Shown here piece by piece: positions 61,654 to 64,000 of a stretch of 64,000 nucleotides of DNA (position 1 is the stretch's first letter; every line of letters begins with the position of its first letter). A program made the position numbers and the translations under genes. The notes beneath the pieces are model-generated. The model was not told the origin of the DNA and did not search any database. It was given only the letters and a program-made list of their open reading frames with translations. The DNA comes from Cokeromyces recurvatus (lineage: Eukaryota > Mucoromycota > Mucoromycetes > Mucorales > Mucoraceae), in contig NW_026251404.1 in NCBI RefSeq assembly GCF_025118155.1, positions 248,001 to 312,000 of the forward strand. Reading direction: 5' to 3'.

Positions 61654-62389
61654 TTATAACCCAGCAGATTCAAGCTTGATAATTCTTTCAAAAACGTGAA
61701 TAAGAGTTGCAGGTTCTTGAGCGCCTGAAACACCATATTTATCATTGATTATGTAATGTGGTACGCCATTCACTTGATTAAACGCATTAAGTTGAAGTAA
61801 TTCTTTCACTTCTTTAGTACCTTCATCACTTTGGAGAAATTCGAATGCCTTTTCTTTAACTAATCCAGCCTTTTCAGCAGCAGCAGCTAATAACTCATGA
61901 TTTGAAAGATCTAAATTTTGTTCAAAATATAACTCAAATATTCTTTCAACCATGTCGTTTTGTTTATCAAACTGTTTAGACCACCAAATAAGACGATGTG
62001 AATCAAAGGTGTTAGAAATCACACCACCAAATGCGAGCTTAATATCTACTGATTCAGCAGCTGAAATAACTTTGGGGGCAATTTGTTGATCAAATTCGTC
62101 CTTTCCAAACTTTCTACGATATGTTTCGAGCTTGATTGTTGACTGAGTACGATTAGGGTCAAGTTGATAAGGTAACCAATGTAGATAAAAGGTCACATTT
62201 GGATTTTTTAATTGAAATTCATGTATAGCTTTTTCCATTCTACGTTTGCCAATAAAACACCTTTATAAAATTAACAGTTACTATCCAAGTTTATTTTTTA
62301 TTTTTCTTCTTAAAAGAAAGTAGTTTTATTTACCATGGACAAACTGTATCTATAATAGCTTTAATATGAATTACTTGTGCTGCCTCCAT
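61654..62389 (-). CDS. DsbA-family (FrnE-like) thioredoxin-fold oxidoreductase
   Basis: Exons 62334-62389 and 61654-62260 give 220 residues. The active-site motif C-P-W-C is at residues 17-20, just after the first beta strand (IHIKAIIDTV). The intron falls inside the Trp codon, separating the two cysteines. The helical insert (KLAFGGVISNTFDSHRLIWW) and the cis-Pro loop (NQVNGVPHYIINDKYGVSGA) match the FrnE/2-hydroxychromene-2-carboxylate-isomerase-like branch of DsbA proteins. No signal peptide is seen, so it is probably cytosolic. Expected role: disulfide or glutathione-dependent redox chemistry on an unknown substrate. Confidence 0.9.
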
Positions 62390-63261
62390 GATTATTAGTG
62401 TTATTATAAACAATACAAAAAGAAGGAAAAGATAGAAAATAAAACATCATTTATATTTTTATTAATAATAAGAATAAAGAAAAAAAAATTGCTTACAAAT
62501 TCAAAATAATTTTTTTTTTTTTTTATTGTGAACAATGTTTAATTTCTCAATGCAGCAGTATGATAAAAGGAAATTGGTTCTTTTTTTTTTATTAGTGAAT
62601 GACAAATATGTATTCATATATAATCATCTTTATTTGTAATAGTGAATGACTCTTACAGATATCAGTATGTAAGATTCAGTATTATAGGATTCGATTTTTT
62701 CTTTTCTTTTGTTTTAATATTGAAAGTCATCATATCATTTATGTTTTAGATGAAATAGTAAAGTGATACATTCAAGTCTTCTGAAAGAAATCGATGAACA
62801 ACAACAGGGCTCAAATTTAATTAGTCAGCAACATAATTATCTTCTTTTTGTGATAAGGTCTATCAAACTCATTTGTTTGATTATGTAATAATTTACATTT
62901 GTCAATAGTGTCATAGTACGTGTTATAAATATCTTTGTATATCCTTACAAATCAGAATCTCCCAAGTGAATGAATCTAGCAGTATAATAATCTATTGATG
63001 AATAAGCAACTCAATGTTAAACTGTATTTAACAAAAATATTAAATCAAATCAATATCCTCTTTATTATGCCTTGAGTCAACTAATATCAAAGAAAAGACA
63101 GTTTATTGTTGAATTTTTTTTTCATTATTCATAAAGACACACACTAAAAAAAAGGGGGGGAGGGACTTCTAATATATACTGTTTAAAACTCCAGTATTAT
63201 ATAAGAGTCTGGACGAGTAAATACTTGTAAAATTGGTAGTCATTTTGTTGAATTTTATTAT
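62390..63261. other. Intergenic, no gene seen
   Basis: AT-rich with T-runs. Short hydrophobic ORFs lack recognisable content. Confidence 0.6.
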
Positions 63262-63431
63262 CTATTCTCTTTTTAAAAAGCGTACAAATGACTCTTTTGT
63301 ACATTCACCACCTTTCCTCGGGTCAAAATAAAATTTATAACAGCCACCATCAGCACATATAACTTGAATATTATACATTAGTTTCATTTATATATAAATA
63401 TAAATATAAAGGTATTATTTTCCTATTTATC

Positions 63432-63484
<53 letters not shown>

Positions 63485-64000
63485 TGTAATTGAATTCTTT
63501 TGATTTCCAAAGGCAATAAGACACCTACTTTCAGTAGCTATCTTTGCATGAGCAAAACTCCATTCTGAACTAAAATATTTTGGTAAAATATCCTTCATGA
63601 AACTTAATGCACTTCCACGATTCCCTGAAGTGGTTAAACCAAAATTTGAAGGAGATTGTGTAGGATAGACAACGACTTCGCCATAGGTCGGTCCTCGAGG
63701 CTTGTGATCTAGATGAGTAACCACAGATGGATCCAAGTTAAAGATATGTATTGTACCTTTATCAGATGAAACACAAAGTCGAGTCGACTCTTGATTAAAT
63801 GCAATCGAATATATTTCTGCTCTATCCATACCACGTCGTAGCTCATTTAATAGTGTTCCGGTAGATGTATTAAATACTCGAATTAAAGTCCCTTTATCAC
63901 TTGTGGTTGCACATCGTGATCCATCTTGATTTAATGCTATGCAACTTAGTTTGCTAGAATGAGCTGCTATAATACTTACATTCATCGATCTACGTGTGTT
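63262..64000 (-). CDS. PROPPIN WD40 protein, WIPI3/HSV2-like, 5' end outside the window
   Basis: PROPPINs bind PI3P/PI(3,5)P2 on membranes and act in autophagy and vacuole or endosome biology. The visible exons are 63484-64000 (continuing past the window) and 63262-63362, joined at a GTAAA donor followed by a T/A homopolymer-rich intron. Blade sequences include AAHSSKLSCIALNQDG and KGTLIRVFNTSTGTLL. The signature phosphoinositide motif is LRRG (NELRRGMDRAEIYSIAF). A block typical of the WIPI3/WIPI4/HSV2 branch follows (LPKYFSSEWSFAHAK). The C-terminus VICADGGCYKFYF closes the propeller. The frame is open upstream of the first ATG (63985), so the true start lies beyond position 64000. Confidence 0.93.

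Overview
The window is nuclear DNA of a filamentous fungus. The best fit is an early-diverging lineage, most likely Mucorales (Mucoromycota). Reasons: AT-rich DNA full of homopolymer and microsatellite tracts, genes split by short (about 50-90 nt) GT-AG introns, plain housekeeping orthologues (SMC1, septin CDC10, LETM1, UBA2, ARPC4, ZPR1, RPS24), a CSL-type transcription factor, and relics of DD34E (Tc1/mariner-type) transposons. Exon joins were built by hand from splice signals plus protein continuity. Every complete model below gives an open frame divisible by three.

Layout. 1-1 kb: a frameshifted unknown ORF. 3.6-4.3 kb: a small membrane protein (-). 4.8-5.9 kb: a broken F-box gene (-). 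6.4-8.3 kb: an unknown two-exon gene (-). 9.7-14.3 kb: cohesin SMC1 (+, 10 exons). 14.9-19.2 kb: a 4.26-kb segment bounded by about 97-bp inverted repeats. It holds a dead transposase (-) plus unrelated plus-strand genes, one of them a tiny zinc-finger-like gene. 19.4-20.9 kb: septin CDC10 (+). 21.0-22.4 kb: a UPF0658-like membrane protein (-). 22.9-24.4 kb: a second, inactivated transposon. 25.8-28.1 kb: LETM1 (-), divergent from UBA2 (+, 29.1-31.5 kb). 31.6-32.4 kb: an unknown gene (+). 32.6-33.6 kb: an acidic secreted protein (-). 34.3-35.1 kb: ARPC4 (+). 36.1-39.3 kb: CSL factor (+). 42.1-44.7 kb: a leucine-rich protein with a 13-residue tandem repeat (+). 45.2-54.8 kb: a 3116-residue spectraplakin-like protein with two CH domains, a long spectrin-like rod and a GAS2 domain (-). 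55.7-57.3 kb: ZPR1 (-). 57.8-58.7 kb: RPS24 (-). 60.2-61.3 kb: ZIP zinc transporter (-). 61.7-62.4 kb: DsbA-like oxidoreductase (-). 63.3 kb to the edge: a PROPPIN (WIPI/HSV2-like), cut by the window end (-).

The genes do not form a functional cluster, but a cytoskeletal group is present: septin, Arp2/3 subunit and a putative actin-microtubule linker. The most interesting items are the long-TIR element with cargo-like genes, the fungal spectraplakin-like giant with an 11-nt microexon inside its GAS2 domain, and several extreme gene structures (start-codon-only exons, a 9-nt terminal exon, a GC-AG intron).
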